NCBI GenBank assembly: GCA_002490315.1
Contig: DLKG01000012.1
Coordinates: forward strand, 1 to 30,992
DNA length: 30,992 bases
Direction of reading: 5' to 3'
From: Prevotella sp. UBA7594
GTDB lineage: Bacteria > Bacteroidota > Bacteroidia > Bacteroidales > Bacteroidaceae
The position numbers and the translations under genes are program-made. This document shows positions 16,210-24,524 of this stretch, in pieces (the stretch's first letter is position 1; the number at the start of each line of letters is the position of its first letter). The notes below the pieces were generated by a model, which was given only the letters and a program-made list of their open reading frames with translations, had not been told where the DNA came from and made no database searches.

Positions 16210-18096
16210 ATGTATCTACGCAGAATATTATTGTTGATAGCGATGGTCGGGGCGTTTGCCGGCGCAGTCGCCCAAGAGCGCTTCTCACCGTTTCCCGACG
16301 CATCGTCCTCCTATTGGCGCAAACATATTCCCCGTGCCATGCGTGATGACTACATTCGTTTGGGGCGTGAGAACGTGGCGCAGCCGTGGACGAGAATACC
16401 CGACAACGTGTTTGCCGAGTTCCGCACAACGGGCAACCGCATCAACTATGAGGACAAGTGTTTCGCCGTGCGTCGACGCCTGGCTTGCCTTGTCATGGCA
16501 GAGATAATGGAGCATCGCGGCAGGTTCATGCCTTCGATAGCCAAAGGACTCCACTATTTCCTCGACGACGAACCTTGGTGGGGGCTGCCAGCCCACTATC
16601 CCAAGGCGCAGCCCGACTCTGCAGTGCAGGTGGTCGATCTCTTCAATGCCGAGACTTCGTCGATGCTCGCATGGACAATCTACATGCTTGGCGATGAAAT
16701 AAACCGCACGGAAGCGGGACTGGCAGGGCGTGTGCGCGGTGAGATAGTGAGACGGTTCATACGTCCCACGCTCAACGAACGTCAGGGATGGATGCAGAAT
16801 GCCAACAACTGGAACACGTGGATAACGAGCAACTTCCTTGAATGTTCACTCCTTTGTCTTGAAAGCGGAACCCGTGAGCGCGGTGCTGCTCTTCGCACGG
16901 TCGAGGCATGTATGCGCCTGTTTCTTAAAGGCTATCCCGACGACGGCGGATGCGAGGAGGGCGTAGGCTACTGGGACAGGGCAGGGGCATCGTTCTTCGA
17001 GTCGTTGTGGATGCTGCGTGCTGCCGAGCCGTCGCTCACCGCGACCGACCACCGATACGTTCTCACTACGGCTGAACAGGAAAAGGTGGCTGCCATGGGA
17101 CGGTTCATCACCACGATGCACATCAGCGACCTCTCGTTCGTAAACTTCTCCGACGCACAGGTGCACAATGTGCCGAACATAAACATCCTTTTCCCCTATG
17201 GAACGTGGATTGGCGACAACGGCATGAAGGAGTTTGCTGCCTATATAGCCAAGAAGTACGACTATTTCGGCAAGCCATCGACACTCTTCCTGCAGTCGGG
17301 CAACTGGCCTACGCTCAACCGTGAGCTGATGCTCCTCTCCATGCTCCCGCAACTGCGCGATGCCAAGGCTGCGCAGCCGACAACGCGCGACGCATGGCTC
17401 GCCAACTCGCAGGTGATGGTGGCACGCAATGCCGACTGGCTTGTAGCTGCCAAGGGCGGCACCAACGGCGAGAGCCACAACCACAACGACATCGGCAACT
17501 TCATTGTCTATCACAACTCCCAGCCCGTCGTCATCGACCTCGGACGCGATACCTACACGTCGCAGACATTCAGCCAGCGACGCTTCGAGCTGATGAACAA
17601 CCGTTCCATGTATCATAATGTGCCGCTCGTAAACGGTTTTGAGCAACACGACGGACGGCAGTATCGCGCCTCGGGAGTGTGGCACAACGCCAACGACACC
17701 GCCTCCGTCTTCTCCCTCGACATTGCCAAGGCTTATCCCGAAGAGGCAGGCGTAGACAAGTGGCGACGCACCATAACGCTCAACCGCAAGCGTGACTGTG
17801 TGGAAATCGCAGAGGATTGTGCCACTGGCGACGGTTGCAACCAAGCGGTGCTAATGTGCTATGGCAAACCAGATTTGCTTTTGCCAGGCCGTGTGGCGCT
17901 TGCTGACGGCAGCGTCACGCTGGTATACGATGCCGGCAAGGCTGTGGTGTCGTGGGAGAAGGTGGCAATGAACGACGGCATAATGAAGACGCAGTGGAAA
18001 GACAATGTATACAGGATTGTGCTGACTGTCAACGGTGGTGTGGCATTGTTTGACTACAGGTTTGAGCAGCCGCTTATCTCACAGAAAAGGAATTGA
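16210..18096 (+). CDS. Heparinase II/III-like secreted protein, probable polysaccharide lyase
   Basis: The 628-residue protein has a signal peptide (1-21, ending AVA). It shows the two-part heparinase II/III architecture: an alpha/alpha toroid (~30-375) with NANNWNTW (Asn199-Asn200) and the Tyr-containing CEEGVGYWDRAG (~248-259), then a beta-sandwich domain (~395-628) opening with GGTNGESHNHNDIGNF, in which His423 and His425 are conserved. Related lyases (PL12, PL15, PL17, PL21 folds) cleave next to uronic acids by beta-elimination and leave a 4,5-unsaturated uronate. That is the substrate of the GH105, KduI and KduD proteins encoded downstream, so it may be the entry enzyme of the pathway. 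I cannot assign a PL family or substrate; heparin itself is unlikely beside arabinosidases. A leader of about 80 bp follows the MITE-like element. Confidence 0.82.
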   Translation: MYLRRILLLIAMVGAFAGAVAQERFSPFPDASSSYWRKHIPRAMRDDYIRLGRENVAQPWTRIPDNVFAEFRTTGNRINYEDKCFAVRRRLACLVMAEIMEHRGRFMPSIAKGLHYFLDDEPWWGLPAHYPKAQPDSAVQVVDLFNAETSSMLAWTIYMLGDEINRTEAGLAGRVRGEIVRRFIRPTLNERQGWMQNANNWNTWITSNFLECSLLCLESGTRERGAALRTVEACMRLFLKGYPDDGGCEEGVGYWDRAGASFFESLWMLRAAEPSLTATDHRYVLTTAEQEKVAAMGRFITTMHISDLSFVNFSDAQVHNVPNINILFPYGTWIGDNGMKEFAAYIAKKYDYFGKPSTLFLQSGNWPTLNRELMLLSMLPQLRDAKAAQPTTRDAWLANSQVMVARNADWLVAAKGGTNGESHNHNDIGNFIVYHNSQPVVIDLGRDTYTSQTFSQRRFELMNNRSMYHNVPLVNGFEQHDGRQYRASGVWHNANDTASVFSLDIAKAYPEEAGVDKWRRTITLNRKRDCVEIAEDCATGDGCNQAVLMCYGKPDLLLPGRVALADGSVTLVYDAGKAVVSWEKVAMNDGIMKTQWKDNVYRIVLTVNGGVALFDYRFEQPLISQKRN

Positions 18097-18116
18097 GAAG
18101 TCTGGAAAAGTATTGG

Positions 18117-18147
18117 AATCAGTAAGAGGCACAGCCTCCTACTGATT
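18117..18147. repeat. Hairpin after the heparinase-like gene
   Basis: The arms at 18117-18130 and 18134-18147 pair over 14 bp with one mismatch around a 3-nt loop. It starts 21 nt after the stop codon and is not followed by a T-run. On the minus strand it contains GTAGGAGG, the same lead-in as the hairpin-like sequence after kduI; the hairpin after susD has GTAGGAGG on the plus strand. Confidence 0.6.
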
Positions 18148-18227
18148 ATATATGATTAATTCTGAGCGATTACTTATGAAAAAACAGTCAGAAAAGGTCA
18201 ATATAATACTAGAAGAAGAAACATAAA

Positions 18228-18293
18228 ATGATTACTTATGTGTGCGCCAGCGAGACCGACGTGCGCGTCGTGGCTGATTTTGAGTTGAAGTAA
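18228..18293 (+). pseudogene. 21-codon open frame, possible remnant of a lost gene
   Basis: The frame reads MITYVCASETDVRVVADFEL plus K and stops at 18291-18293. Its third positions are G/C-rich (GTG, GCC, ACC, GAC), as in the real genes here, while the DNA around it is AT-rich. That suggests the tail of a decayed gene rather than chance. It has no recognisable domain and could equally be a small real peptide or an accident. Confidence 0.2.
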
Positions 18294-18314
18294 ATCCGTC
18301 AACAAATTATAAAG

Positions 18315-18360
18315 AAAACTGCGATTTGAATGGCAAGAAACATTCAAATCGCAGTTTTTT
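18315..18360 (+). terminator. Strong intrinsic terminator before the uronate operon
   Basis: Perfect 18-bp arms (18315-18332 and 18341-18358) enclose an 8-nt loop, and the right arm runs into six T (18355-18360). It ends the upstream transcript about 80 nt before the next promoter. The A-rich left foot makes it potentially bidirectional. Confidence 0.85.
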
Positions 18361-18438
18361 ATTGTTATAATACATGTATTAAACTACCATTTATCGACCA
18401 TTATTGATAATTACCTATTTTTTACTGATAATAGTCAG

Positions 18439-18466
18439 TTGCAGGATTTATTAGTTGGTAAATTTG
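18439..18466 (+). promoter_or_regulatory. Promoter of the nine-gene uronate operon (TTG-N17-TAAATTTG)
   Basis: TTG at 18439-18441 and TAAATTTG at 18459-18466 have 17 nt between them, the same spacing as the promoter at 11362-11390. Transcription would begin near 18473, leaving a leader of about 44 nt. From here to kduD (28392) no gap between genes exceeds 90 bp, so this may drive the whole operon. Confidence 0.65.
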
Positions 18467-18516
18467 CATTAACTGATAACTAAAGAAATATATAATAACT
18501 AAACAATAAATATTCT

Positions 18517-19635
18517 ATGAAGAAAATTTTCGCCGCGCTCTTCGCGCTGCAACTCTCTTGTATGCCGCTCCTCGCTCAGGCTCCTATGGATGGAGGCGTG
18601 TGGAAGGACAACACGGGCAAGCATATCAATGCCCATGGTGGTAGTATATTCAACTACAAAGGCACGTATTACTGGTATGGCGAAAGCCGCTCCGACGACG
18701 GCAAGCCATACAGCTCGCTTGGCGTGAGTTGCTTCACTTCGAAGAATCTGAAGGATTGGACTAATCACGGACTTGTACTCCCCGTTTCTAAGGAGCAGGG
18801 TAGCGACATCGAGGGCGGTTGCATCATAGAGCGTCCGAAGGTGCTATACAATGCGAAGACAAAGAAATTCGTCATGTGGTTTCATCTGGAGCTGAAAGGA
18901 CAAGGCTATGTTGCGGCACGCGCTGCCGTGGCTGTGAGCGACACTCCGTTCGGCCCGTTCCGCTTTGTGCGCTCGGGTCGTGTTAATGCCGGATTGTATC
19001 CCATAGGCTTCGCAAAGCCCGACACTACCGACCTGCGCCACCAGCTTCTCTATCCCGAGCTGAAGAAGTGGTGGACTCCCGAATGGCGCACGCAGATAGA
19101 GCGCGGCATGTTCTTCATGCGCGACCTTGACGGCGGACAGATGGCACGCGACATGACCGTGTTCGTAGACGACGACGGCAAGGCTTACCACATATTCTCT
19201 TCGGAGGACAACCTGACAATACAGATCGCACAGCTCACCGACGACTACATGCAGCACAACGGATCGTTCGTGCGCGTGGCTGCCGGAGGACAGAACGAGG
19301 CTCCGACCATCTTCAAGAAAGACGGCACCTACTGGATGATCACCAGCGGTTGCACCGGTTGGGCACCAAATGCCGCCCGCATGTTCCGCGCGAAGAACAT
19401 CTTCGGTCCGTGGGAGCAACTGCCCAACCCATGTCGTGGCGAGGGTGCCGACAAGACGTTCGGCGCACAAGGCACATATATTTATAAGGTGGAGACAGCC
19501 GCGCAGAAGAAGATGTTCCATGGCGCCGACTATGTGTTCATGGCTGATATGTGGAACCCGAAGCACTTGAGCGACAGCCGCCATCTGTGGATTCCTATTG
19601 TGTTTGAGAATGGAATGCCGGTGTTGAAAAAGTAA
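18517..19635 (+). CDS. GH43-family enzyme of the exo-beta-1,3-galactanase-like type
   Basis: The 372-residue secreted enzyme (signal peptide ~1-20, LLA before QAP) has a single GH43 propeller. It lacks the usual ADP base motif and has INAHGGSIF (His40-Gly-Gly) instead. Glu105 lies in IIERPKV, Asp212 in ARDMTVFVDDDGKAY and Glu261 in QNEAPTIF. This AHGG/ERPK/RDM pattern is what I know from the GH43 subfamily 24/34 group, where exo-beta-1,3-galactanases do without the canonical base and use other residues. I infer removal of galactose from a beta-1,3-galactan or similar backbone; the subfamily call is from memory of motifs. It is the first gene of the operon and ends 7 bp before the DUF2264 gene. 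Confidence 0.82.
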   Translation: MKKIFAALFALQLSCMPLLAQAPMDGGVWKDNTGKHINAHGGSIFNYKGTYYWYGESRSDDGKPYSSLGVSCFTSKNLKDWTNHGLVLPVSKEQGSDIEGGCIIERPKVLYNAKTKKFVMWFHLELKGQGYVAARAAVAVSDTPFGPFRFVRSGRVNAGLYPIGFAKPDTTDLRHQLLYPELKKWWTPEWRTQIERGMFFMRDLDGGQMARDMTVFVDDDGKAYHIFSSEDNLTIQIAQLTDDYMQHNGSFVRVAAGGQNEAPTIFKKDGTYWMITSGCTGWAPNAARMFRAKNIFGPWEQLPNPCRGEGADKTFGAQGTYIYKVETAAQKKMFHGADYVFMADMWNPKHLSDSRHLWIPIVFENGMPVLKK

Positions 19636-19642
19636 ATAAAAA

Positions 19643-20914
19643 ATGAAAAGAATACTGAGATCTATTATTCTTGCCGTTGTCATTCTCGTTGCACCATTGT
19701 CGGTGTCGGCAGCCAAGAAGAAAACCCCACAGCAAAGCGACCGCCAGTATTGGTGCTCGCTTGCCTACCGCATGGCGCAGCCCGTGCTTGAGAACATGTC
19801 GAAGGGCGAACTGCAGAAGAACATGCAGACAGAGTTCAGCCCGAGTTTCGACAACCGCAACCGCAAGGTGCTCTATATGGAGTGCTTCGGAAGACTCATG
19901 GCGGGCATAGCCCCGTGGCTGACCCTGCCCGACGACAACACCGCTGAGGGCAAACAGCGCAAGCAACTCAGAGAGTGGGCGCTGCAGTCGTACAAGAATG
20001 CCGTAGACCCCCAGAGTCCCGACTATCTCTGCTGGGGCATTGGCGGACAGAACCTTGTCGATGCTGCCTACATAGCCGAGAGTTTCCTCCGTGCCTACGA
20101 CACACTGTGGATGCCGCTCGACAACGAGACCAAGCAACGCTACTTCGCGGAGTTTCGCAAGCTGCGCAAAATCGACCCTCCCTATACCAACTGGCTGCTC
20201 TTCTCGTCGACAATAGAGAGCTTCATGGCGAAGGCAGGTGGCGAATACGACGAGTATCGCGTCAACTCGGCTTGCCGCAAGATGGAGGAGTGGTACGTTG
20301 GCGACGGATGGTATTCCGACGGCCCCTCGTTTGCCTTCGACTACTACAGTTCATACGTGTTCCATCCCATGTATCTTGAGACACTGCAGGCAATGGTCGA
20401 CGCCAAGGCAAACACACGTATTGACTATAAGAAATACTATGACCGAGAGCTGAAGCGTTGCCAGAAATATGCCATCGTGCTTGAGCGTTTCATCGCTCCC
20501 GACGGCACATTCCCCGTGTTCGGTCGCAGCATACCCTACCGCATGGCGGCAATGCAGCCGCTGGCTCTCATGGCTTGGTATCAGACTCTGCCGAAGGATC
20601 TGGGCAATGGGCAGGTGCGTGCGGTTCTCACGAAGTCGCTCCATCGCATGTTCGACCATCAGCAGAACTTCAATGAGGGTGGCTATCTCACTATCGGCTT
20701 CTGCGGACATCAGCCCAACATAGCCGACTGGTACACCAACAACGGTTCGCTCTACATGACCACGCTCGCCTTCATGCCGCTCGCACTGCCTGCCGACCAT
20801 CCTTTCTGGACCGACGCACCGCAGCCCTGGACTCAGGTGAAGGCATGGAACGGCGAGGCGTTCCCGAAGGATCACCATTGGAGCGACGACATTCAGACTA
20901 AGGACAAGTGGTGA
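19643..20914 (+). CDS. DUF2264 family protein, GH154-like putative glycosidase
   Basis: The 423-residue protein has a signal peptide (1-23, SVSA before AKKK) and a helical alpha/alpha-barrel pattern: CWGIGGQNLVDAAYIAESFL (~126-145), TNWLLFSSTIESFM (~174-187), VGDGWYSDGPSFAFDYYSSY (~214-233) and FVFGRS-like FPVFGRSIPYR. These are features of the DUF2264 family (PF10022). The GH154 exo-beta-glucuronidases known from arabinogalactan degradation in Bacteroides are, as I recall, related to it. A uronic acid-releasing activity would fit the rest of the operon, but the link is by memory of the family and not proven here. The gene is only 7 bp from the upstream GH43 gene; a 7-bp-stem hairpin follows its stop. 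Confidence 0.75.
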   Translation: MKRILRSIILAVVILVAPLSVSAAKKKTPQQSDRQYWCSLAYRMAQPVLENMSKGELQKNMQTEFSPSFDNRNRKVLYMECFGRLMAGIAPWLTLPDDNTAEGKQRKQLREWALQSYKNAVDPQSPDYLCWGIGGQNLVDAAYIAESFLRAYDTLWMPLDNETKQRYFAEFRKLRKIDPPYTNWLLFSSTIESFMAKAGGEYDEYRVNSACRKMEEWYVGDGWYSDGPSFAFDYYSSYVFHPMYLETLQAMVDAKANTRIDYKKYYDRELKRCQKYAIVLERFIAPDGTFPVFGRSIPYRMAAMQPLALMAWYQTLPKDLGNGQVRAVLTKSLHRMFDHQQNFNEGGYLTIGFCGHQPNIADWYTNNGSLYMTTLAFMPLALPADHPFWTDAPQPWTQVKAWNGEAFPKDHHWSDDIQTKDKW

Positions 20915-20922
20915 CTGGGATA

Positions 20923-20940
20923 GGGGGCGCCCTCGCCCCC
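20923..20940. repeat. GC-rich hairpin after the DUF2264 gene
   Basis: GGGGGCG (20923-20929) and CGCCCCC (20934-20940) form a perfect 7-bp stem with a 4-nt loop, 8 nt after the stop codon and without a T-run. It is inside the operon, so it may pause the polymerase or protect the upstream mRNA. Confidence 0.6.
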
Positions 20941-20986
20941 GACATTTATTCAGAATACATACAAAAAAGATTGATACATAATCACA

Positions 20987-22129
20987 ATGAAGAAGATATT
21001 TCTATTTATCATATCTCTGTTGGCGGTTCTCCCGTCAATGGCCAAGACTTGGACTCCCGACCAGGTGAAGGAGCTCATAGCACGTGTGAACACCTACTGG
21101 CAGCAGAACAACAAGGTTGAGGTGCGCTCCTTCTGGGACAACGCAGCCTATCATACGGGCAACATGGAAGCCTACAAACTATTGAAGGACGACAAGCAGC
21201 TCGACTATTCGCTGCGCTGGGCATACTACAACAACTGGAGCGGAGCCACCGAGGCCGACCCGCGCCGCTGGAAGTATGCCACATACGGCGAAGGCAAGGA
21301 CTTCGTGCTCTTCGGCGACTGGCAGGTTTGCTTTCAAACTTATATCGACCTCTACAACCTCGCTCTTGCCAACGGCGGCACCGATGCCGACAACTCTTTC
21401 ATGGTGAAGCGTGCCAAGGAGGTGATGCACTACGAGGCTTACTCGAAGAACAACGACTACTGGTGGTGGAGCGATGCTCTCTACATGGTGATGCCGGTGA
21501 TGACAAAGATGTACAAGCTCACGGGTGATGCGCGGTATCTCGACAAACTATATGAGAACCTGCTCTATTCCGACAGCATAATGCTCGACGCTGAGACGGG
21601 CTTTTATTATCGCGACGCTCGCTACGTCTATCCCAAGCACAAGAGCGTGAACGGCAAGAAGGATTTCTGGGCACGTGGCGACGGATGGGTGCTCGCCGGA
21701 CTCGCCAAGGTGCTCCAGGATATGCCGAAGGACTACAAGCACTACCAATTCTTTGTTGACAAGTTCCGCCGCCTTGCCGACATTGTGGCAAAGACACAGC
21801 AGAAGGAGGGCTACTGGACTCGCTCCATTATGGATGCCAACCATGCTCCCGGACCTGAGACAAGCGGTACGGCTTTCTTCACCTACGGCATCCTCTGGGG
21901 TGTGAACAACGGCTTCCTTGCAAAGAAGGACTACAAGAAATGTATCGACCGCGCATGGCAGTACATCTCCGAGACAGCGGTACAGGCCGACGGCAAGGTG
22001 GGCTACGTGCAGCCTATCGGCGACCGTGCCATCCCTGGACAGACTGTCGATGCCAACTCACAGGCCAACTTCGGAGTGGGTGCTGTGCTTCTTGCTTCCT
22101 GCGAGTATTACAGATACATTGCCAAGTAA
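20987..22129 (+). CDS. GH105 unsaturated glucuronyl/galacturonyl hydrolase
   Basis: The 380-residue enzyme has a signal peptide (1-19, PSMA) and the GH105 (alpha/alpha)6 fold. The family hydrates the double bond of a 4,5-unsaturated uronic acid at the non-reducing end of lyase products, and so releases the uronate as 5-keto-4-deoxyuronate. The acid candidate is Asp163 in WWWSDALYMVMP. A second conserved patch is DFWARGDGWVLAGLAKVL (227-244); many GH105 enzymes have RGNGW here, so the Asp232 form marks a sub-clade. PETSGTAFFTYGILWG (~289-304) is also typical. The length is normal. The secreted location means that unsaturated uronate would be set free in the periplasm, upstream of the kduI step. 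Confidence 0.9.
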   Translation: MKKIFLFIISLLAVLPSMAKTWTPDQVKELIARVNTYWQQNNKVEVRSFWDNAAYHTGNMEAYKLLKDDKQLDYSLRWAYYNNWSGATEADPRRWKYATYGEGKDFVLFGDWQVCFQTYIDLYNLALANGGTDADNSFMVKRAKEVMHYEAYSKNNDYWWWSDALYMVMPVMTKMYKLTGDARYLDKLYENLLYSDSIMLDAETGFYYRDARYVYPKHKSVNGKKDFWARGDGWVLAGLAKVLQDMPKDYKHYQFFVDKFRRLADIVAKTQQKEGYWTRSIMDANHAPGPETSGTAFFTYGILWGVNNGFLAKKDYKKCIDRAWQYISETAVQADGKVGYVQPIGDRAIPGQTVDANSQANFGVGAVLLASCEYYRYIAK

Positions 22130-22189
22130 AAAACAGAAGTTTGTCTTTTGCGGATAATTACAGCTTTAGTAAATAAAAGCAATAACGAA

Positions 22190-23416
22190 ATGTTGAAAAA
22201 TATCAAATCACTTCTTGTCATATTCTCCCTGTTTTGTGCAGAGGAACTTCCTGCCAAAGTTGTGTTGTCGGCTACCAACACGTCTGCTGTGCAGCGTAAT
22301 GAGGTGGTAGCTTTTGATGCTGCAGATGTGATGAAGCGTCTCGGTACAGCATCGCTCTCACAGATTGTGGTGAAGGATTCGTACAACCAGCCTGTTGCCT
22401 ATCAGCTCACTCACGACGGAAAGTTGCTTGTCGAAGCCAGTGTGCGTCCTCATGGGGTGGCGCATTTTGTGGTGGAGCCGGGCATTAAGCAGCAGTTTCG
22501 CAGTTATGTCGACGGATATTTCTCACACTGGCGTGCCGATGATTTCACTTGGGAGAACGACCTTTGTGCCTACCGTGCCTATGGTCCTGCCCTTCAGCGT
22601 AGCGGAGAGAAGGCGTTTGGGTTTGACGTATGGATGAAGTCGACCTCCGAACTTGACGTGCGCCGCCGCTACCAGTTGCATCGCGAGGCTTGCGAGGAGC
22701 GTGATGAGCTGCGCCGACAGGGACGACAGTCGGAAGTGGATTCTCTGTTTGACACAAAATCGTTCCATGTAGACCACGGACGCGGGCTCGACTGCTACAG
22801 TGTCGGTCCGAGTCTTGGCTGCGGTACACCGGCAATAATGCTTGGCGACAGTATTGTAATGCCTTGGGCATTCAAGGACTATAAGGTCTTGGACAACGGT
22901 CCGCTGCGCATCACATTCGAACTTGTCTATCCGGAAGTGGATATAAATGGCCAACATGTGACGGAACATCGTGTGATAACTCTTGACAAGGGCTCACATT
23001 TTAACAAACTTACTGTTTGGTATGATGGTCTCACACATCCCGCAACAGTTTGCAGTGGAATGGTTATGCATACAGAAGAATCTGCCGACCTCACTCTTGC
23101 CAAGGATTATGTGGCTTATTGCGACCCGACCGATTCGCCCGACCGGCACAACTTCCAAATTTATGTCGCTACGGTTTATCCCGGCGGTGTGGACAAAACA
23201 CGCACGGTTAAAGATGCCTTGCACAGAAAGCAGGGCATAGTAGGCAATGCCGTCGGCATCAAGCGCGGATTGAAGGGCGGTGAGCAATGGACTTACTGGT
23301 TTGGCGCATCATGGTGCAAGAGTGCGACAGCCGACAAGGCGGCATGGCTTCAGCAAATCCGTACATTTATAGACAACAGCAAGGCACCAATACAGACTGC
23401 TGTCCTGCAAGAGTGA
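22190..23416 (+). CDS. DUF4861 family secreted protein of unknown function
   Basis: I chose the ATG at 22190 because the 408-residue product then starts MLKNIKSLLVIFSLFC, a plausible signal peptide; an in-frame ATG at 22148 would add 14 unconserved residues. The sequence matches what I know of DUF4861 (PF16153), a beta-rich family common in Bacteroidota PULs for pectin and other uronates. Conserved-looking patches are FTWENDLCAYRAYGPAL (~119-135), FGFDVWMK (143-150) and SFHVDHGRGLDCYSVGPSLG (191-210). The last is rich in His and Asp, which suggests a metal or active site. It lies between GH105 and kdgK, so a role on free or terminal unsaturated uronate, such as ring opening or mutarotation, is possible. 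That is speculation; no activity can be read from the sequence. Confidence 0.78.
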   Translation: MLKNIKSLLVIFSLFCAEELPAKVVLSATNTSAVQRNEVVAFDAADVMKRLGTASLSQIVVKDSYNQPVAYQLTHDGKLLVEASVRPHGVAHFVVEPGIKQQFRSYVDGYFSHWRADDFTWENDLCAYRAYGPALQRSGEKAFGFDVWMKSTSELDVRRRYQLHREACEERDELRRQGRQSEVDSLFDTKSFHVDHGRGLDCYSVGPSLGCGTPAIMLGDSIVMPWAFKDYKVLDNGPLRITFELVYPEVDINGQHVTEHRVITLDKGSHFNKLTVWYDGLTHPATVCSGMVMHTEESADLTLAKDYVAYCDPTDSPDRHNFQIYVATVYPGGVDKTRTVKDALHRKQGIVGNAVGIKRGLKGGEQWTYWFGASWCKSATADKAAWLQQIRTFIDNSKAPIQTAVLQE

Positions 23417-23468
23417 AAGACTGTAAGTAAGTGACTATATATAGAAACATATAAAAAACAATATAATT

Positions 23469-24491
23469 ATGGCAAAGATTATAACACTTGGCGAGATAAT
23501 GCTCCGCCTTTCACCCGACGGCAACGACCGTTTCATCCAGACCGACCATTTCCGCATTATTCCCGGAGGTGGTGAGGCAAACGTGGCTGTGAGTCTCGCT
23601 AACTACGGCCATAACGCCTATTTCGTGAGCAAACTCCCGAAACATGAGATAGGGCAGATCGCCGTCAACGCATTGCGTCGCTATGGTGTCGACACACGAT
23701 ACATAGCTCGTGGCGGCAACCGTATCGGACTCTATTATGCCGAGACGGGGGCGTCGATGCGTCCATCAAAGGTTATCTACGACCGTGCCAACTCGTCTAT
23801 CGCTGAGGCTGATCCATCCGACTTCGATTTCGACGCCATTATGGATGGCGCACAGTGGTTTCACTGGAGTGGCATAACACCTGCAATAAGCGACAAGGCA
23901 GCACTGCTCGTCAAGTTGGCTTGCGAGGCAGCCAAGCGCCACGGCGTGACGGTGAGCGTCGACCTCAACTTCCGCAAGAAACTGTGGACATCGGAGAAGG
24001 CTATCTCTGTGATGCGCCCGCTGATGCAGTATGTCGACGTGTGCATAGGCAACGAAGAGGATGCGCAGCTCTGCCTCGGCTTCAAGCCCGATGCCGATGT
24101 GGAGGGAGGAAAGACCGACGCGAGCGGCTATCACAAGATTTTTGAGCAGATGCAGCGTGAGTTCGGCTTCAAGTATGTTGTCTCAACATTGCGCGAGAGC
24201 CATTCTGCCACACACAACGGCTGGAAGGCACTTATATATAATGGTAAAGACTTCTACGAGAGCCGCCACTACGACATCATGCCTATCGTCGACCGTGTGG
24301 GTGGTGGCGACTCGTTCTCAGGCGGACTTATCCATGGACTCCTTACGAAGGAGACGCAAGGCGAGGCCCTGGAGTTTGCTGTGGCTGCCTCGGCATTGAA
24401 GCATACAGTCAACGGCGACTTCAATCTTGTCTCGGCTGATGAGGTTGAGGCTTTGGCGGCAGGCAATGCCAACGGCAGGGTGCAGAGATAA
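23469..24491 (+). CDS. kdgK: 2-keto-3-deoxygluconate kinase (PfkB family)
   Basis: The 340-residue cytoplasmic kinase phosphorylates 2-keto-3-deoxy-D-gluconate (KDG) to KDPG. It has the PfkB fold: the N-terminal ITLGEIMLRLSP, the substrate-binding GGGEANVAVSLANYG (33-47) and the C-terminal signature DRVGGGDSFSGGLIHGL with the catalytic base at Asp281. GGGD instead of the common GAGD is usual in KdgK proteins. IGLYYAETGASMRPSKVIYD matches the KDG-kinase subgroup. There is no signal peptide, unlike the four upstream gene products. It begins 52 bp after the DUF4861 gene and ends 33 bp before the aldolase gene, so the two-step KDG-to-pyruvate unit is contiguous. Confidence 0.93.
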   Translation: MAKIITLGEIMLRLSPDGNDRFIQTDHFRIIPGGGEANVAVSLANYGHNAYFVSKLPKHEIGQIAVNALRRYGVDTRYIARGGNRIGLYYAETGASMRPSKVIYDRANSSIAEADPSDFDFDAIMDGAQWFHWSGITPAISDKAALLVKLACEAAKRHGVTVSVDLNFRKKLWTSEKAISVMRPLMQYVDVCIGNEEDAQLCLGFKPDADVEGGKTDASGYHKIFEQMQREFGFKYVVSTLRESHSATHNGWKALIYNGKDFYESRHYDIMPIVDRVGGGDSFSGGLIHGLLTKETQGEALEFAVAASALKHTVNGDFNLVSADEVEALAAGNANGRVQR

Positions 24492-24524
24492 TTTTTGAAA
24501 CATATTTTAATACTGAATTTGATT

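Larger units (their letters stand above)
18097..18516 (+). other. 420-bp intergenic region before the nine-gene uronate operon
   Basis: It contains a hairpin (18117-18147), two very short open frames (from 18176 and from 18228), a strong terminator (18315-18360) and a promoter (18439-18466). The 11-mer GATTACTTATG occurs twice (18168-18178 and 18230-18240). Nothing else is recognisable. Confidence 0.6.
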
